From the NCBI GenBank assembly GCA_036172665.1, contig JAYKNF010000016.1, forward strand, positions 992,001-1,056,000: a stretch of DNA of 64,000 bases, in the 5' to 3' direction. This document shows positions 50,251 through 64,000 of this stretch, piece after piece. A program made the position numbers and the translations under genes. The notes under the pieces were generated by a model, which was not told the DNA's origin, made no database searches, and saw only the letters and a program-made list of their open reading frames with translations. Position 1 is the first letter of the stretch. Every line of letters starts with the position of its first letter. The stretch comes from Prosopocoilus inquinatus. Lineage: Eukaryota > Arthropoda > Insecta > Coleoptera > Lucanidae.

Positions 50251-53200
50251 CCGAGAACTTCGTACTTCAAATCAAAGTTACTGGAGTCCATCGTAACGTC
50301 AAATAATATGATAGATAAGTAAGGATAGATTAGATACAACACAGGAACAACGTTAATACGTGTTATTTCGTTCTAAACTATTTCCAGCTTCTGCTGCGTC
50401 CGAGAAATTCGTATCTCACATCGGAGTTACTGGAGTCCATTGTAACGTCAAATAACAAGATAGATAAGTAAGGGTCGATTAGATACATCACAGGAACAAC
50501 GCTAACACGTGTTATTTCGTTCAAAACTATTTCCAGCCTCTGCTGCGTCCGAGAACTTCGTATCTCAAATCAAAGTTACTGGAGTCCATCGTAATGTCAA
50601 ATAACAAGATAGATAAGTAAGGATCGATTAGATACATCACAGGAACAACGCTAATACGTGTTGTTTCGTTCAAAACTATTTCCAGCTTCTGCAGCGTCCG
50701 AGAACTTCGTACTTCAAATCAAAGTTACTGGAGTCCATCGTAACGTCAAATAATATGATAGATAAGTAAGGATCGATTAGATACAACACAGGAACAACGC
50801 TAATACTTGTTATTTCGTTCTAAACTATTTCCAGCTTCTGCTGCGTCCGAGAACTTCGTATCTCACATCGGAGTTACTGGAGTCCATCGTAACTTCAAAT
50901 AACAAGATAGATAAGTAAGGATCGATTAGATACATCACAGGAACAACGCTAATACGTGTTGTTTCGTTGAAAACTATTTCCAGCTTCTGCTGCGTCCGAA
51001 AACTTCGTATCTCACATCAGAGATACTGGAGTCCATCGTAACGTCAAATAACAAGATAGATAAGTAGGGATCGATTAGATACATCACAGGAACAACGCTA
51101 ATACGTGTTATTTCGTTCAAAACTATTTCCAGCTTCTGCTGCGTCCGAGAACTTCGTACTTCAAATCAAAGTTACTGGAGTCCATCGTAACGTCAAATAA
51201 TATGATAGATAAGTAAGGATCGATTAGATACAACACAGGAACAACGCTAATACGTGTTATTTCGTTCAAAACTATTTCCAGCTTCTGCTGCGTCCGAGAA
51301 TTTCGTACTTCAAATCAAAGTTACTGGAGTCCATCGTAACGTCAAATAATATGATAGATAAGTAAGGATCGATTAGATACAACACAGGAACAACGTCAAT
51401 ACGTGTTATTTCGTTCTAAACTATTTCCAGCTTCTGCTGCGTCCGAGAACTTCGTATCTCACATCGGATTTACTGGAGTCCATCGTAACGTCAAATAATA
51501 TGATAGATAAGTAAGGATCGATTAGATACATCACAGGAACAACGCTAATACGTTTTATTTCGTTCAAAACTATTTCCAGCTTCTGCTGCGTCCGAGAACT
51601 TCGTACTTCAAATCAAAGTTACTGGAGTCCATCGTAACGTCAAATAATATAATATAATAAGTAAGGATCGATTAGATACAACACAGGAACAACGCTAAGA
51701 CGTGTTGTTTCGTTCAAAACTATTTCTAGCTTCTGCTGCGTCCGAAAACTTCGTATCACACATCAGAGTTACTGGAGTCCATTGTAACGTCAAATAAGAA
51801 GATAGATAAGTAAGGGTCGATTAGATACATCACAGGAACAACGCTAACACGTGTTATTTCGTTCAAAACTATTTCCAGCTTCTGCTGCGTCCGAGAACTT
51901 CGTATCTCAAATCAAAGTTACTGGAGTCCATCGTAACGTCAAATAACAAGATAGATAAGTAAGGATCGATTAGATACATCACAGGAACAACGCCAATACG
52001 TGTTGTTTCGTTCAAAACTATTTCCAGCTTCTGCTGCGTCCGAAAACTTCGTATCTCACATCAGAGTTACTGGAGTCCATCGTAACGTCAAATAACATGA
52101 TAGATAAGTAGGGATAGATTAGATACATCACAGGAACAACGCTAATACGTGTTATTTCGTTCAAAACTATTTCCAGCTTTTGCTGCGTCCGAGAACTTCG
52201 TACTTCAAATCAAAGTTACTGGAGTCCATCGTAACGTCAAATAATATGATAGATAAGTAACGATCGATTAGATACAACACAGGAACAACGCTAATACGTT
52301 TTATTTCGTTCAAAACTATTTCCAGCTTCTGCTGCGTCCGAAAACATCGTATCTCACATCAGAGTTACTGGAGTCCATCGTAACGTCAAATAACAAGATA
52401 GATAAGTAAGGATCGATTAGATACATCACAGGAACAACGCTAATACGTTTTATTTCGTTCAAAACTATTTCCAGCCTCTGCTGCGTCCGAGAACTTCGTA
52501 TCTCAAATCAAAGTTACTGGAGTCCATCGTAACGTCAAATAACAAGATAGATAAGTAAGGATCGATTAGATACATCACAGGAACAACGCTAATACGTGTT
52601 ATTTCGTTCAAATCTATTTCCAGCTTCTGCAGCGTCCGAGAACTACGTACTTCAAGTCAAAGTTACTGGAGTCCATCGTAACGTCAAATAATATGATAGA
52701 TAAGTAAGGATCGATTAGATACAACACAGGAACAACGCTAATACGTGTTATTTCGTTCAAAACTATTTCCAGCTTCTGCTGCGTCCGAGAAATTTGTACT
52801 TCAAATCAAAGTTACTGGAGTCCATCGTAACGTCAAATAATATGATAGATAAGTAAGGATCGATTAGATACAACACAGGAACAACGCTAATACGTGTTAT
52901 TTCGTTCTAAACTGTTTCCAGCTTCTGCTGCGTCCGAGAACTTCGTATCTCCCATCGGAGTTACTGGAGTCCATCGTAACGTCAAATAACAAGATAGATA
53001 AGTAAGGGTCGATTAGATACATCACAGGAACAATGCTAACACGTGTTATTTCGTTCAAAACTATTTCCAGCTTCTGCTGCGTCCGAGAACTTCGTATCTC
53101 AAATCAAAGTTACTGGAGTCCATCGTAACGTCAAATAACAAGATAGATAAGTAAGGATCGATTAGATACATCACAGGAACAACGCTAATAGGTGTTGCTT

Positions 53201-56200
53201 CGTTCAAAACTATTTCCAGCTCCTGCTGCGTCCGAAAACTTCGTATCTCACATCAGAGTTACTGGAGTCCATCGTAACGTCAAATAACATGATAGATAAG
53301 TAGGGATCGATTAGATACATCACAGGAACAACGCTAATACGTGTTATTTCGTTCAAAACTATTTCCAGCTTCTGCTGCGTCCGAGAACTTCGTACTTCAA
53401 ATCAAATTTACTGGAGTCCATCGTAACGTCAAATAATATGATAGATAAGTAAGGATCGATTAGATACAACACAGGAACAACGATAATACGTGTTATTTCG
53501 TTCAAAACTATTTCCAGCTTCTGCTGCGTCCGAGAACTTCGTACTTCAAATCAAAGATACTGGAGTCCATCGTAACGTCAAATAATATGATAGATAAGTA
53601 AGGATCGATTAGATATAACACAGGAACAACGCTAATACGTGTTATTTCGTTCTAAACTGTTTCCAGCTTCTGCTGCGTCCGAGAACTTCGTATCTCCCAT
53701 CGGAGTTACTGGAGTCCATCGTAACGTCAAATAATATGATAGATAAGTAAGGATCGATTAGATACAACACAGGAACAACGATAATACGTGTTATTTCGTT
53801 CAAAACTATTTCCAGCTTCTGCTGCGTCCGAGAACTTCGTACTTCAAATCAAAGTTACTGGAGTCCATCGTAACGTCAAATAATATGATAGATAAGTAAG
53901 GATCGATTAGATACAACACAGGAACAACGCTAATACGTGTTATTTCGTTCTAAACTGTTTCCAGCTTCTGCTGCGTCCGAGAACTTCGTATCTCCCATCA
54001 TAGTTACTGGAGTCCATCGTAACGTCAAATAACAAGATAGATAAGTAAGGGTCGATTAGATACATCACAGGAACAACGCTAACACGTGTTATTTCGTTCA
54101 AAACTATTTCCAGCTTCTGCTGCGTCCGAGAACTTCGTACTTCAAATCAAAGTTACTGGATTCCATCGTAACGTCAAATAATATGATAGATAAGTAACGA
54201 TCGATTAGATACAACACAGGAACAACGCTAATACGTGTTGTTTCGTTCAAAACTATTTCCAGCTTCTGCTGCGTCCGAAAACTTCGTATCTCACATCAGA
54301 GTTACTGGAGTCCATCGTAACGTCAAATAACATGATAGATAAGTAGGGATCGATTAGATACATCACAGGAACAACGCTAATACGTGTTATTTCGTTCAAA
54401 ACTATTTCCAGCTTCTGCTGCGTCCGAGAACTTCGTACTTCAAATCAAAGTTACTGGATTCCATCGTAACGTCAAATAATATGATAGATAAGTAACGATC
54501 GATTAGATACAACACAGGAACAACGCTAATACGTTTTGTTTCGTTCAAAACTATTTCCAGCTTCTGCTGCGTCCGAAAACATCGTATCTCACATCAGAGT
54601 TACTGGAGTCCATCGTAACGTCAAATAACAAGATAGATAAGTAAGGATCGATTAGATACATCACAGGAACAACGCTAATACGTTTTATTTCGTTCAAAAC
54701 TATTTCCAGCCTCTGCTGCGTCCGAGAACTTCGTATCTCAAATCAAAGTTACTGGAGTCCATCGTAACGTCAAATAATATGATAGATAAGTAAGGATCGA
54801 TTAGATACAACACAGGAACAACGCTAATACGTGTTATTTCGTTCTAAACTGTTTCCAGCTTCTGCTGCGTCCGAGAACTTCCTATCTCCCATCGGAGTTA
54901 CTGGAGTCCATCGTAACGTCAAATAACAAGATAGATAAGTAAGGGTCGATTAGATACATCACAGGAACAACGCTAACACGTGTTATTTCGTTCAAAACTA
55001 TTTCCAGCTTCTGCTGCGTCCGAGAACTTCGTATCTCAAATCAAAGTTACTGGAGTCCATCGTAACGTCAAATAACAAGATAGATAAGTAAGAATCGATT
55101 AGATACATCACAGGAACAACGCTAATACGTGTTGTTTCGTTCAAAACTATTTCCAGCTTCTGCTGCGTCCGAAAACTTCGTTTCTCACATCAGAGTTACT
55201 GGAGTCCATCGTAACGTCAAATAACATGATAGATAAGTAGGGATCGATTAGATACATCACAGGAACAACGCTAATACGTGTTATTTCGTTCAAAACTATT
55301 TCCAGCTTCTGCTGCGTCCGAGAACTTCGTACTTCAAATCAAAGTTACTGGAGTCCATCGTAACGTCAAATGATATGATAGATAAGTAACGATCGATTAG
55401 ATACAACACAGGAACAACGCTAATACGTGTTGTTTCGTTCAAAACTATTTCCAGCTTCTGCTGCGTCCGAAAACATCGTATCTCACATCAGAGTTACTGG
55501 AGTCCATCGTAACGTCAAATAACAAGATAGATAAGTAAGGATCGATTAGATACATCACAGGAACAACGCTAATACGTTTTATTTCGTTCAAAACTATTTC
55601 CAGCTTCTGCTGCGTCCGAGAACTTCGTACTTCAAATCAAAGTTACTGGAGTCCATCGTAACGTCAAATAATATGATAGATAAGTAAGGATCGATTAGAT
55701 ACATCACAGAAACAACGCTAATACGTTTTATTTCGTTCAAAACTATTTCCAGCTTCTGCTGCGTCCGAGAACTTCGTACTTCAAATCAAAGTTACTGGAG
55801 TCCACCGTAACGTCAAATAATATGATAGATAAGTAAGGATCGATTAGATACAACACACGAACAACGCTAAGACGTGTTGTTTCGTTCGAAACTATTTCCA
55901 GTTTCTGCTTCGTCCGAAAACTTCGTATCTCACATCAGAGTTACTGGAGTCCATCGTAACGTCAAATAACAAGATAGATAAGTAAGGATCGATTAGATAC
56001 ATCACAGGAACAACGCTAATACGTGTTGTTTCGTTCAAAACTATTTCCAGCTTCTGCTGCGTCCGAAAACTTCGTATCTCACATCGGAGTTACTGGAGTC
56101 CATTGTAACGTCAAATAACAAGATAGATAAGTAAGGGTCGATTAGATACATCACAGGAACAACGCTAACACGTGTTATTTCGTTCAAAACTATTTCCAGC

Positions 56201-59200
56201 TTCTGCTGCGTCCGAGAACTTCGTATCTCAAATCAAAGTTACTGGAGTCCATCGTAACGTCAAATAACAAGATAGATAAGTAAGGATCGATTAGATACAT
56301 CACAGGAACAACGCTAATACGTGTTGTTTCGTTCAAAACTATTTCCAGCTTCTGCTGCGTCCGAGAAATTCGTATCTCACATCGGAGTTACTGGAGTCCA
56401 TTGTAACGTCAAATAACAAGATAGATAAGTAAGGGTCGATTAGATACATCACAGGAACAACGCTAACACGTGTTATTTCGTTCAAAACTATTTCCAGCTT
56501 CTGCTGCGTCCGAGAACTTCGCATGTCAAATCAAAGTTACTGGAGTCCATCGTAACGTCAAATAACAAGATAGATAAGTAAGGATCGATTAGATACATCA
56601 CAGGAACAACGCTAATACGTGTTGTTTCGTTCAAAACTATTTCCAGCTTCTGCTGCGTCCGAAAACTTTGTATCTCACATCAGAGTTACTGGAGTCCATC
56701 GTAGTGTCAAATAACATGATAGATATGTAAGGATCGATTAGATACATCACAGGAACAACGCTAATACGTGTTATTTCGTTCAAAACTATTTTCAGCTTCT
56801 GCAGCGTCCGAGAACTTCGTACTTCAAATCAAAGTTACTGGAGTCCATCGTAACGTCAAATAATATGATAGATAAGTAAGGATCGATTAGATACATCACA
56901 GGAACAACGCTAATACGTGTTGTTTCGTTCAAAACTATTTCCAGCTTCTGCTGCGTCCGAAAACTTCGTATCTCACATCGGAGTTACTGGAGTCCATTGT
57001 AACGTCAAATAACAAGATAGATAAGTAAGGGTCGATTAGATACATCACAGGAACAACGCTAACACGTGTTATTTCGTTCAAAACTATTTCCAGCTTCTGC
57101 TGCGTCCGAGAACTTCGTATCTCAAATCAAAGTTACTGGAGTCCATCGTAACGTCAAATAACAAGATAGATAAGTAAGGATCGATTAGATACATCACAGG
57201 AACAACGCTAATACATGTTGTTTCGTTCAAAACTATTTCCAGCTTCTGCTGCGTCCGAGAACTTCGTATCTCAAATCAAAGTTACTGGAGTCCATCGTAA
57301 TGTCAAATAACAAGATAGATAAGTAAGGATCGATTAGATACATCACAGGAACAAAGCTAATACGTGTTGTTTCGTTCAAAACTATTTCCAGCTTCTGCAG
57401 CGTCCGAAAACTTCGTACTTCAAATCAAAGTTACTGGAGTCCATCGTAACGTCAAATAATATGATAGATAAGTAAGGATCGATTAGATACAACACAGGAA
57501 CAACGCTAATACATGTTATTTCGTTCTAAACTATTTCCAGCTTCTGCTGCGTCCGAGAACTTCGTATCTCACATCGGAGTTACTGGAGTCCATCGTAACT
57601 TCAAATAACAAGATAGATAATTAAGGGTCGATTAGATACATCACAGGAACAACGCTAACACGTGCTATTTCGTTCAAAACTATTTCCAGCTTCTGCTGCG
57701 TCCGAGAACATCTTATCTCAAATCAAAGTTACTGGAGTCCATCGTTACGTCAAATAACAAGATAGATAAGTAAGGATCGATTAGATACATCACAGGAACA
57801 ACGCTAATACGTGTTGTTTCGTTCAAAACTATTTCCAGCTTCTGCTGCGTCCGAAAACTTCGTATCTCACATCAGAGATACTGGAGTCCATCGTAACGTC
57901 AAATAACAAGATAGATAAGTAGGGATCGATTAGATACATCACAGGAACAACGCTAATACGTGTTATTTCGTTCAAAACTATTTCCAGCTTCTGCTGCGTC
58001 CGAGAACTTCGTACTTCAAATCAAAGTTACTGGAGTCCATCGTAACGTCAAATAATATGATAGATAAGTAAGGATCGATTAGATACAACACAGGAACAAC
58101 GCTAATACGTGTTATTTCGTTCAAAACTATTTCCAGCTTCTGCTGCGTCCGAGAATTTCGTACTTCAAATCAAAGTTACTGGAGTCCATCGTAACGTCAA
58201 ATAATATGATAGATAAGTAAGGATCGATTAGATACAACACAGGAACAACGTTAATACGTGTTATTTCGTTCTAAACTATTTCCAGCTTCTGCTGCGTCCG
58301 AGAACTTCGTATCTCACATCGGATTTACTGGAGTCCATCGTAACGTCAAATAATATGATAGATAAGTAAGGATCTATTAGATACATCACAGGAACAACGC
58401 TAATACGTTTTATTTCGTTCAAAACTATTTCCAGCTTCTGCTGCGTCCGAGAACTTCGTACTTCAAATCAAAGTCACTGGAGTCCATCGTAACGTCAAAT
58501 AATATGATAGATAAGTAAGGATCGATTAGATACAACACAGGAACAACGCTAAGACGTGTTGTTTCGTTCAAAACTATTTCTAGCTTCTGCTGCGTCCGAA
58601 AACTTCGAATCACACATCAGAGTTACTGGAGTCCATTGTAACGTCAAATAACAAGATAGATAAGTAAGGGTCGATTAGATACATCACAGGAACAACGCTA
58701 ACACGTGTTATTTCGTTCAAAACTATTTCCAGCTTCTGCTGCGTCCGAGAACTTCGTATCTCAAATCAAAGTTACTGGAGTCCATCGTAACGTCAAATAA
58801 CAAGATAGATAAGTAAGGATCGATTAGATACATCACAGGAACAACGCCAATACGTGTTGTTTCGTTTAAAACTATTTCCAGCTTCTGCTGCGTCCGAAAA
58901 CTTCGTATCTCACATCAGAGTTACTGGAGTCCATCGTAACGTCAAATAACATGATAGATAAGTAGGGATAGATTAGATACATCACAGGAACAACGCTAAT
59001 ACGTGTTATTTCGTTCAAAACTATTTCCACCTTCTGCTGCGTCCGAGAACTTCGTACTTCAAATCAAAGTTACTGGAGTCCATCGTAACGTCAAATAATA
59101 TGATAGATAAGTAACGATCGATTAGATACAACACAGGAACAACGCTAATACGTTTTGTTTCGTTCAAAACTATTTCCAGCTTCTGCTGCGTCCGAAAACA

Positions 59201-62200
59201 TCGTATCTCACATCAGAGTTACTGGAGTCCATCGTAACGTCAAATAACAAGATAGATAAGTAAGGATCGATTAGATACATCACAGGAACAACGCTAATAC
59301 GTTTTATTTCGTTCAAAACTATTTCCAGCCTCTGCTGCGTCCGAGAACTTCGTATCTCAAATCAAAGTTACTGGAGGCCATCGTAACGTCAAATAACAAG
59401 ATAGATAAGTAAGGATCGATTAGATACATCACAGGAACAACGCTAATACGTGTTATTTCGTTCAAGTCTATTTCCAGCTTCTGCAGCGTCCGAGAACTTC
59501 GTACTTCAAGTCAAAGTTACTGGAGTCCATCGTAACGTCAAATAATATGATAGATAAGTAAGGATCGATTAGATACAACACAGGAACAACGCTAATACGT
59601 GTTATTTCGTTCAAAACTATTTCCAGCTTCTGCTGCGTCCGAGAACTTCGTACTTCAAATCAAAGTTACTGGAGTCCATCGTAACGTCAAATAATATGAT
59701 AGATAAGTAAGGATCGATTAGATACAACCCAGGAACAACGCTAATACGTGTTATTTCGTTCTAAACTGTTTCCAGCTTCTGCTGCGTCCGAGAACTTCGT
59801 ATCTCCCATCGGAGTTACTGGAGTCCATCGTAACGTCAAATATCAAGATAGATAAGTAAGGGTCGATTAGATACATCACAGGAACAACGCTAACACGTGT
59901 TATTTCTTTCAAAACTATTTCCAGCTTCTGCTGCGTCCGAGAACTTCGTATCTCAAATCAAAGTTACTGGAGTCCATCGTAACGTCAAATAACAAGATAG
60001 ATAAGTAAGGATCGATTAGATACATCACAGGAACAACGCTAATACGTGTTGCTTCGTTCAAAACTATTTCCAGCTTCTGCTGCGTCCGAAAACTTCGTAT
60101 CTCACATCAGAGTTACTGGAGTCCATCGTAACGTCAAATAACATGATAGATAAGTAGGGATCGATTAGATACATCACAGGAACAACGCTAATACGTGTTA
60201 TTTCGTTCAAAACTATTTCCAGCTTCTGCTGCGTCCGAGAACTTCGTACTTCAAATCAAATTTACTGGAGTCCATCGTAACGTCAAATAATATGATAGAT
60301 AAGAAAGGATCGATTAGATACAACACAGGAACAACGATAATACGTGTTATTTCGTTCAAAACTATTTCCAGCTTCTGCTGCGTCCGAGAACTTCGTACTT
60401 CAAATCAAAGTTACTGGAGTCCATCGTAATGTCAAATAATATGATAGATAAGTAAGGATCGATTAGATATAACACAGGAACAACGCTAATACGTGTTATT
60501 TCGTTCTAAACTGTTTCCAGCTTCTGCTGCGTCCGAGAACTTCGTATCTCCCATCGGAGTTACTGGAGTCCATCGTAACGTCAAATAATATGATAGATAA
60601 GTAAGGATCGATTAGATACAACACAGGAACAACGATAATACGTGTTATTTCGTTCAAAACTATTTCCAGCTTCTGCTGCGTCCGAGAACTTCGTACTTCA
60701 AATCAAAGTTACTGGAGTCCATCGTAACGTCAAATAATATGATAGATAAGTAAGGATCGATTAGATACAACACAGGAACAACGCTAATACGTGTTATTTC
60801 GTTCTAAACTGTTTCCAGCTTCTGCTGCGTCCGAGAACTTCGTATCTCCCATCGGAGTTACTGGAGTCCATCGTAACTTCAAATAACAAGATAGATAAGT
60901 AAGGGTCGATTAGATACATCACAGGAACAACGCTAACACGTGTTATTTCGTTCAAAACTATTTCCAGCTTCTGCTGCGTCCGAGAACTTCGTATCTCAAA
61001 TCAAAGTTACTGGAGTCCATCGTAACGTCAAATAACAAGATAGATAAGTAAGGATCGATTAGATACATCACAGGAACAACGCTAATACGTGTTGTTTCGT
61101 TCAAAACTATTTCCAGCTTCTGCTGCGTCCGAAAACTTCGTATCTCACATCAGAGTTACTGGAGTCCATCGTAACGTCAAATAACATGATAGATAAGTAG
61201 GGATCGATTAGATACATCACAGGAACAACGCTAATACGTGTTATTTCGTTCAAAACTATTTCCAGCTTCTGCTGCGTCCGAGAACTTCGTACTTCAAATC
61301 AAAGTTACTGGATTCCATCGTAACGTCAAATAATATGATAGATAAGTAACGATCGATTAGATACAACACAGGAACAACGCTAATACGTTTTGTTTCGTTC
61401 AAAACTATTTCCAGCTTCTGCTGCGTACGAAAACATCGTATCTCACATCAGAGTTACTGGAGTCCATCGTAACGTCAAATAACAAGATAGATAAGTAAGG
61501 ATCGATTAGATACATCACAGGAACAACGCTAATACGTTTTATTTCATTCAAAACTATTTCCAGCCTCTGCTGCGTCCGAGAACTTCGTATCAAATATCAA
61601 AGTTACTGGAGTCCATCGTAACGTCAAATAACAAGATAGATAAGTAAGGATCGATTAGATACATCACAGGAACAACGCTAATACGTGTTATTTCGTTCAA
61701 ATCAATTTCCAGCTTCTGCAGCGTCCGAGAACTTCGTACTTCAAGTCAAAGTTACTGGAGTCCATCGTAACGTCAAATAATATGATAGATAAGTAAGGAT
61801 CGATTAGATACAACACAGGAACAACGCTAATACGTGTTATTTCGTTCAAAACTATTTCCAGCTTCTGCTGCGTCCGAGAACTTCGTACTTCAAATCAAAG
61901 TTACTGGAGTCCATCGTAACGTCAAATAATATGATAGATAAGTAAGGATCGATTAGATACAACACAGGAACAACGCTAATACGTGTTATTTCGTTCTAAA
62001 CTGTTTCCAGCTTCTGCTGCGTCCGAGAACTTCGTATCTCCCATCGGAGTTACTGGAGTCCATCGTAACGTCAAATAACAAGATAGATAAGTAAGGATCG
62101 ATTAGATACATCACAGGAACAACGCTAATACGTGTTGTTTCGTTCAAAACTATTTCCAGCTTCTGCTGCGTCCGAAAACTTTGTATCTCACATCAGAGTT

Positions 62201-63654
62201 ACTGGAGTCCATCGTAACGTCAAATAACATGATAGATAAGTAGGGATCGATTAGATACATCACAGGAACAACGCTAATACGTGTTATTTCGTTCAAAACT
62301 ATTTCCAGCTTCTGCTGCGTCCGAGAACTTCGTACTTCAAATCAAAGTTACTGGAGTCCATCGTAACGTCAAATAATATGATAGATAAGTAACGATCGAT
62401 TAGATACAACACAGGAACAACGCTAATAAGTGTTGTTTCGTTCAAAACTATTTCCAGCTTCTGCTGCGTCCGAAAACATCGTATCTCACATCAGAGTTAC
62501 TGGAGTCCATCGTAACGTCAAATAACAAGATAGATAAGTAAGGATCGATTAGATACATCACAGGAACAACGCTAATACGTTTTATTACGTTCAAAACTAT
62601 TTCCAGCTTCTGCTGCGTCCGAGAACTTCGTACTTCAAATCAAAGTTACTGGAGTCCATCGTAACGTCAAATAATATGATAGATAAGTAAGGATCGATTA
62701 GATACATCACAGAAACAACGCTAATACGTTTTATTTCGTTCAAAACTATTTCCAGCTTCTGCTGCGTCCGAGAACTTCGTACTTCAAATCAAAGTTACTG
62801 GAGTCCATCGTAACGTCAAATAATATGATAGATAAGTAAGGATCGATTAGATACAACACACGAACAACGCTAAGACGTGTTGTTTCGTTCAAAACTATTT
62901 CTAGCTTCTGCTGCGTCCGAAAACTTCGTATCACACATCAGAGTTACTGAAGTCTATCGTAACGTCAAATAACATGATAGATAAGTAAAGATCGATTAGA
63001 TACATCACAGGAACGACGCTAATACGTGTTGTTTCGTTCGAAACTATTTCCAGCTTCTGCTGCGTCCGAGAATTTCGTATCTCAAATCAAAGTTACTGGA
63101 GTACATCGTAACGTCAAATAACAAGATAGATAAGTAAGGATCGATTAGATACATCACATTAACAACGCTAATACGTGTTGTTTCGTTCGAAACTATTTCC
63201 AGTTTCTGCTGCGTCCGAAAACTTCGTATCTCACATCAGAGTTACTGGAGTCCATCGTAACGTCAAATAACAAGATAGATAAGTAAGGATCGATTAGATA
63301 CATTACAGGAACAACGCTAATACGTGTTGTTTCGTTCAAAACTATTTCCAGCTTCTGCTGCGTCCGAAAACATCGTATCTCACATCAGAGTTACTGGAGT
63401 CCATCGTAACGTCAAATAACAAGATAGATAAGTAAGGATCGATTAGATACATCACAGGAATAACGCTAATACGTTTTATTTCGTTCAAAACTATTTCCAG
63501 CTTCTGCTGCGTCCGAGAACTTCGTACTTCAAATCAAAGTTACTGGAGTCCATCGTAACGTCAAATAATATGATAGATAAGTAAGGATCGATTAGATACA
63601 TCACAGAAACAACGCTAATACGTTTTATTTCGTTCAAAACTATTTCCAGCTTCT

Positions 63655-63670
63655 GCTGCGTCCTAGAACT
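63655..63670. other. A to B satellite junction, in phase
   Basis: GCTTCTGCTGCGTCC (family A) continues as TAGAACTTCGTATCTC (family B) with no change in register. This is the pattern expected from homologous unequal exchange or gene conversion between families, unlike the other two junctions. Confidence 0.85.
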
Positions 63671-64000
63671 TCGTATCTCACATCATAGTTACTGGAGTTC
63701 ATCTAAACGTCAAATAATGCGAAGGGTAGTGAAGATCTATTAGATAAATCACAGGAACAACTCTAACACGTGTTGCTTCGTTCAAAACTATTTCCGGCTT
63801 CTGTTGCCGCCGAAAACTTCGTATCTCACATCAGAGTTACAGGAGTCAGTCGAAACGTCAGATAATGTGAAAGATAGAGAAGATCGGTTAGTTAAATCAC
63901 AGAAACAAGGCTAACACGTGTTACTTCGTTCAGAAATATTTCGAGGTTCTGCTGTGTCCTAGAACTTCGTATCTCACATCATAGTTACTGGAGTCCGTCG
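63663..64000. repeat. Satellite family B, block 4 (partial, runs off the window)
   Basis: About 2.3 B monomers of the GCGAAGGGTAGTGAAG, GTTGCCGCCGAAAAC and TTCGAGGTTCTGC types. Similar variants occur near 23040-23100 and 26270. The array continues beyond the end. Confidence 0.93.

Larger units (their letters stand above)
41509..63662. repeat. Satellite family A, array block 2 (149-bp monomer, about 149 copies)
   Basis: This has the same 149-bp monomer as block 1, with extra variants rare or absent there: CAAGTCAAAG, AACTGTTTCCAG, GTAGGGATCG, GTAACGATCG, TTTTGCTGCG, CCAGAATCTGC. It is continuous and holds no genes, transposons or truncated copies beyond 1-bp changes. It ends with an in-phase switch to family B. 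Confidence 0.97.

Overview
This is a eukaryotic, most likely animal, satellite-DNA window with essentially no host genes. Almost all 64 kb is a head-to-tail tandem array of one ancestral repeat in two diverged families. Family A has a 149-bp monomer (40% GC and 9 CpG in a hand-built consensus). Family B has a 148-bp monomer and is roughly 80-85% identical to A by my hand alignment. I cannot name the species. A Penelope-like element fragment, the absence of bacterial genes, and CpG at or above the expected frequency fit an invertebrate with little germline CpG methylation (inference).

Layout: A array (1-18630); B array (about 18634-20579); a 1.5-kb element with TG...CA termini that looks like a solo LTR (20580-22080); B array (22081-23618); a 668-bp 5'-truncated Penelope-like retroelement remnant with a GIY-YIG endonuclease C-terminus and a hammerhead-ribozyme-like fold in its 3' flank (23619-24286, minus strand); B array (24287 to about 41508); A array (about 41509-63662); B array running off the end (63663-64000). 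Both mobile insertions sit in B. Each is flanked by a short direct repeat of the satellite target (CTTC and an 11-bp repeat), so both arrived after the array formed.

The A arrays have higher-order structure. Diagnostic variant monomers recur at exact multiples of 149 bp (9, 10, 17, 18 and 19 monomers). B contains 7-, 11- and 12-monomer periodicities at multiples of 148 bp. Truncated monomers (52-, 13-, 57- and about 83-bp deletions) mark the units and show how they were copied, including a duplicated block of about 4.1 kb in the first 10.6 kb. The same rare variant run occurs in the A arrays on both sides of B, so B probably lies inside one once-continuous A domain.

The short open frames of about 60 codons scattered through the arrays are the same satellite read repeatedly on the minus strand and are not genes. 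The only credible protein-coding remnant is the GIY-YIG frame at 23819-24286. The features most worth a second look are the ribozyme-like motif, the promoter-like block of the LTR (perfect heat-shock element, four CCAAT boxes, TATA-like site, AATAAA in order on the minus strand), the A/B boundary types, and a CACGTG palindrome recurring through the B satellite.
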